DNA of 64,000 nucleotides from Blastococcus sp. TBT05-19 (GTDB lineage Bacteria > Actinomycetota > Actinomycetes > Mycobacteriales > Geodermatophilaceae): the NCBI RefSeq assembly GCF_003319095.1, contig NZ_QOHI01000004.1, positions 248,001-312,000 on the forward strand. The letters run 5' to 3'. Under the pieces are notes generated by a model. That model saw only the letters and a list, made by a program, of their open reading frames with translations. It was not told the DNA's origin and did not search any database. Shown here in pieces: positions 61,538-64,000 of this stretch. Numbering within the stretch: the first letter of the stretch is position 1; each line of letters begins with the position of its first letter. The position numbers and the translations under genes are program-made.

Positions 61538-62689
61538 ATGACCGTTCCCCGGAGCCGGGCCGACGCCTGCCCGGGTGCCCTGCAGACGCACGCCGCGGCC
61601 GACGGGCGGCTGGCCCGGGTCCGCGTCCCCGGCGGACTGCTCACCGCCGCGCAGCTCCGGGTCCTGGGCGCCGCCGCGCTCGACCTCGGCGACGGCGCAC
61701 TGGAGCTGACCAGCCGCGGCAACGTGCAGCTGCGCGGCCTCCGGGACGGCGGCGGGGCCGAGCTCGGCGAGCGGCTGGCCGACGCCGGGCTGCTGCCCAG
61801 CGCCACCCACGAGACGGCGCGCAACCTCCTGGCCAGCGTCCTCAGCGGCCGGTCCGGCGGGGTGCTGGACGTGCGGCCGTGGGTGCGCGCCTTCGACGCC
61901 GCGCTGTGCGGGGAGCCGTCGCTCGCGGCGCTGCCCGGCCGGTTCCTGGCCACCTTCGACGACGGCCGCGGCGACGTCTCGGCGCTGGGCGCCGACGTCG
62001 GACTGGTGGCGCTCGGGGCGGGCACGGTGGCCCTGACGCTCGGCGGCCGGGACAGCGGGCTGCGCTGCGCGCCCGTGGACGCCGTCGGGGTGGCGATGGC
62101 GGCCACCCGGGCCTTCCTCGACGAGCGCGCCGCGCAGGGCGGGTCGGCCTGGCGGCTGGCCGAGCTGGTCGAGGGACCGGCTCTCGTGGCGGCGCGGCTG
62201 GGTGTGGCTCCGGCGTCCGAGCCGGTGGTGCTGCCGGCCGAGCCCCGGGTCCGGCCGGTCGGCGCGGTGCGCCAGGACGACGGCCGGACGGCGCTGGCCG
62301 CGATCGTGCCGTTGGGCCGGCTGACCGCCGCGCAGGTCGGCCTCCTGGCCGGGCTCGCGGCGGAGGTGCAGCTGAGCCCGTGGCGCGGTGTGGTGGTGCC
62401 CGACCTGCCCGACGACTCGGCGGCGGCGCTGCTGGTGGGCGCGGGCCTCGTGCTCGACCCGGCCAGCCCGTGGACGCGGGTGACGGCGTGCGCCGGGCTG
62501 CCCGGCTGCGCGAAGTCGCTGGCCGACGTGCGGGCCGACGCGACGGCCGCCGTCGTCACGGGCACGCTGCCCCTCGCCGGTGCCCGTCAGCACTGGGCCG
62601 GCTGCGAGCGCCGGTGCGGTCGACCTTCGGGTGAGGTCGTGGACGTCGTCGCCACCGGCTCGGGCTACCGCGTCGGCGCTCCGGGCTGA
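61538..62689 (+). CDS. cobG: Precorrin-3B synthase CobG
   Basis: The 383-residue protein is of the nitrite/sulfite reductase ferredoxin-like family. It has two half-domains: LTSRGNVQLRGL early and a late cluster-binding set TACAGLPGCAKSLAD ... WAGCERRCG whose cysteines hold the 4Fe-4S centre. CobG hydroxylates and contracts precorrin-3A in aerobic cobalamin synthesis, fitting with the aerobic CobN nearby. Start ATG 61538 follows TAGCGT by 7 nt. Its last codons are duplicated 153 bp downstream. Confidence 0.88.
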   Translation: MTVPRSRADACPGALQTHAAADGRLARVRVPGGLLTAAQLRVLGAAALDLGDGALELTSRGNVQLRGLRDGGGAELGERLADAGLLPSATHETARNLLASVLSGRSGGVLDVRPWVRAFDAALCGEPSLAALPGRFLATFDDGRGDVSALGADVGLVALGAGTVALTLGGRDSGLRCAPVDAVGVAMAATRAFLDERAAQGGSAWRLAELVEGPALVAARLGVAPASEPVVLPAEPRVRPVGAVRQDDGRTALAAIVPLGRLTAAQVGLLAGLAAEVQLSPWRGVVVPDLPDDSAAALLVGAGLVLDPASPWTRVTACAGLPGCAKSLADVRADATAAVVTGTLPLAGARQHWAGCERRCGRPSGEVVDVVATGSGYRVGAPG

Positions 62690-62691
62690 CC
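62645..62691 (+). repeat. Direct repeat, copy 1 (3' end of cobG)
   Basis: This 47-bp segment covers the last codons and stop of cobG (ATGSGYRVGAPG then TGA) and recurs at 62798-62844 with two mismatches, exactly 153 bp away. Confidence 0.85.
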
Positions 62692-62712
62692 CGCTCGGCC
62701 GCCGCGCCCGGC

Positions 62713-62741
62713 AAGGGTGGCCCTGCCTGGCAGGGGGCCTT
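62713..62741 (+). terminator. Hairpin terminator after cobG
   Basis: AAGG and CCTT arms enclose a stem around CCCTGCCTGGCAGGG, 24 nt after the cobG stop. It lies between the two copies of the direct repeat. Confidence 0.5.
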
Positions 62742-62797
62742 ACCTCGCCGAGCTCGGGCGGCATCGCCCTGCACAGGCGGACACACCAGCCCGAGTC

Positions 62798-62844
62798 GCC
62801 GCCGCCACCGGCTCGGGCTACCGCGTCGGCGCCCCGGGCTGACC
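62798..62844 (+). repeat. Direct repeat, copy 2 (cobG tail remnant)
   Basis: Copy 2 of the cobG 3' end. It again codes for TGSGYRVGAPG and stop but has no upstream cobG body. The 62690-62933 gap holds this copy, the hairpin and the DUF222 upstream repeat; no gene. Confidence 0.85.
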
Positions 62845-62933
62845 TGCTGGCCCGGCGGTGTCAAGAGCCTTGCCGGATCTGTGGACAGGCTTCTGAGCTC
62901 GGGATTCGCGCTGCGGATGTCAGTCCGGTCCGT

Positions 62934-62939
62934 TAGTAT
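62934..62939 (+). promoter_or_regulatory. Leaderless -10 box (TAGTAT), DUF222 copy B
   Basis: TAGTAT ends 6 nt before ATG 62946, aligned with CAGTAT in copy A. Confidence 0.5.
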
Positions 62940-62945
62940 TCGTAC

Positions 62946-64000
62946 ATGCGTTCGACTAGTTCAGTAGCTCTGGAGGCGGCTCTCGACGAGCTGTCGTCCG
63001 AGCGGCTGGACGGTCTGTTCGGGCCGGCGCTCATCGAGCGGGAAGCGCAGCTGATCGTCGCGGCGAACCGGCTCGCAGCCGAGCTGGCCAGGACGACGCG
63101 GCAGTGCGAGCTGGCCGGAGCGGCAGACGTCGACGGCAAGGCGTCGATGCCCGCCTGGCTGCGCGGGCACGCCCGCTTCTCCGCGTCCGCCGCCTCGGCA
63201 CTGGTCCGCAACGGCCGGGCGTTGGAGCGGCTGCCCACCCTCGCCGTGGCGTTCGCGTCCGGTGCGGTGTCTGCCGAGGCCGTGGCCGCGATCGCGCCGG
63301 TGGTGGCACCCAAGAACGTGGCCGCCGCCGAGGCCTCGGGCGTGGACCTGGCCCAGATCGACGAGCTGCTCACCGAGGTCGCCGCCGGTGCCTTCCACGC
63401 CGATCTGCGCAAGGCGGTCGCGCACTACCTGGACCGCCTGGACCCCGACGGCACCGAGCCCGACCCGACCGAGCAGCGCTCCTTCACCCTGGTCAAGCAT
63501 GCCGACGGCTCGTCCACCGGCCACTTCGAGCTCGACGCCGTGGGAACCGAGAAGGCGCAGGCGGCGCTGGAGTCGATCGTGCAGGCCGACCGCCCCGCCG
63601 GTGACACCAGAACGCGGGCCCAGCAGCAAGCCGACGCGTTCGTGCAGCTGTGCGACAACCAGCTCGCCGCCGGTGGTCTCCCGACCCTGCGCACGGTCAA
63701 GCCGCACGTCGTGGTGACCATCCCGCTGGACGACCTCGTCGGTTCCGACATGAGCCCGGCGACGGCCGACCTCGGGTTCGGGGCCACGATCTCCGCCGCC
63801 CGCGCTCGCTGGCTGGCCTGCGACGGCAACGTCACCCGCATCGTCATCGGCCCCGAAGGCCAACCCCTCGACCTCGGCCGCAGCCACCGCGTCACACCGC
63901 ACCCGCTGCGCCGCGTCATCGAGCACCGCGACCACCACTGCGTCTTCGCCGGCTGCGACGCACCGACCCACTGGTGCGACGTCCACCACCTCGTCCACTG
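62946..64000 (+). CDS. DUF222/HNH endonuclease, 13E12 type (3' end outside window)
   Basis: The 351 visible residues hold the full DUF222 helical domain (SSVALEAALDELSSERLDG, CELAGAADVDGKASMPAWL, RRHRAI-free core, PHVVVTIPLDDLV) and enter the HNH motif (HWCDVHHLVH) before the window ends. Unlike copy A the frame stays intact across DVHHLVH. Such genes are multicopy in actinobacteria; HNH nuclease activity is predicted, biological role unclear. ATG 62946 has TAGTAT 6 nt upstream. Confidence 0.85.
   Translation, partial: MRSTSSVALEAALDELSSERLDGLFGPALIEREAQLIVAANRLAAELARTTRQCELAGAADVDGKASMPAWLRGHARFSASAASALVRNGRALERLPTLAVAFASGAVSAEAVAAIAPVVAPKNVAAAEASGVDLAQIDELLTEVAAGAFHADLRKAVAHYLDRLDPDGTEPDPTEQRSFTLVKHADGSSTGHFELDAVGTEKAQAALESIVQADRPAGDTRTRAQQQADAFVQLCDNQLAAGGLPTLRTVKPHVVVTIPLDDLVGSDMSPATADLGFGATISAARARWLACDGNVTRIVIGPEGQPLDLGRSHRVTPHPLRRVIEHRDHHCVFAGCDAPTHWCDVHHLVH

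Larger units (their letters stand above)
62857..64000 (+). repeat. Dispersed DUF222/HNH repeat, copy B (continues past the window)
   Basis: Matches copy A at 42225-43553 in the upstream 85 bp and through the gene. Confidence 0.75.

Noticed and set aside
60820-62689. DUF4383 and cobG as a riboswitch-controlled pair
   Set aside because: The riboswitch is on the minus strand and reads only into cobN.
1-64000. CRISPR arrays, tRNA or rRNA genes, insertion sequences, prophage
   Set aside because: No regularly spaced repeats, no T-arm/acceptor pairs, no transposase or phage structural genes were found on either strand.

Overview
This is a window of very GC-rich chromosome with many GTG starts, short intergenic gaps and start/stop overlaps (ATGA, GTGA, TGATG). 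A WhiB regulator, ergothioneine genes, an ATP-dependent DNA ligase, an actinobacterial short DNA polymerase and a pair of 13E12-type DUF222/HNH repeats point to a free-living actinobacterium. A soil or rock lineage such as Geodermatophilaceae fits, but genus is not proven. I see no tRNA, rRNA, CRISPR array, insertion sequence or prophage.

Layout. (1) 1-9596 is a compact catabolic block: esterase-like hydrolase (cut by the window edge), muconolactone-isomerase-like protein, LigA and LigB ring-cleavage dioxygenase, MetF-like reductase, FolD, fused PabB-PabC, FchA-type cyclohydrolase, dihydropteroate synthase, aldehyde dehydrogenase and, divergently after a gap, 5-formyl-THF cyclo-ligase. Ring cleavage plus folate one-carbon genes is what a tetrahydrofolate-dependent O-demethylation pathway for methoxylated (lignin-derived) aromatics would need. 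The demethylase itself is not in the window and should lie upstream. (2) 9600-17300 holds a siderophore-interacting protein under a likely iron box, a small alpha-CTD/HhH-like protein, two SDRs, a broken MFS gene, an acyl-CoA synthetase and an MFS carrier. (3) 17381-23662 is a LysR gene and a divergent five-gene meta-cleavage operon of unknown substrate. (4) 23660-36530 holds UPF0303, WhiB, YihY, a SUV3-like RNA helicase, a MetE-core protein, SelO, TSUP, a short PolA, STAS, MBL, a Bcr/CflA exporter and ArsC-like genes. (5) 36555-39769 pairs a cell-wall-hydrolase-like exported protein under a c-di-AMP (ydaO) riboswitch with a divergent TPR-GGDEF diguanylate cyclase. (6) 39776-49907 is mixed metabolism, including a damaged DUF222/HNH gene, DNA ligase, LLM oxidoreductase and GH13 glucosidase. 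(7) 50125-54339 is egtABCD without egtE. (8) 54375-64000 holds MFS, DUF1028, a frameshifted SRPBCC gene, cobN under a cobalamin riboswitch, DUF4383, cobG and a second DUF222/HNH gene running off the end.

Regulatory style. More than twenty genes have a NANNNT hexamer (TAGCGT, TAGGGT, CAGGAT and similar) 6-8 nt before the start codon and no ribosome-binding site, the signature of leaderless transcripts. At four junctions the upstream gene's TAG stop codon is itself the first half of the downstream -10 box.

Three genes carry lesions: the MFS gene at 12905-14214 (nonsense plus frameshift), the DUF222 gene at 42314-43553 and the SRPBCC gene at 56464-56927. Two of the frameshifts are single-base losses that could also be sequencing errors.
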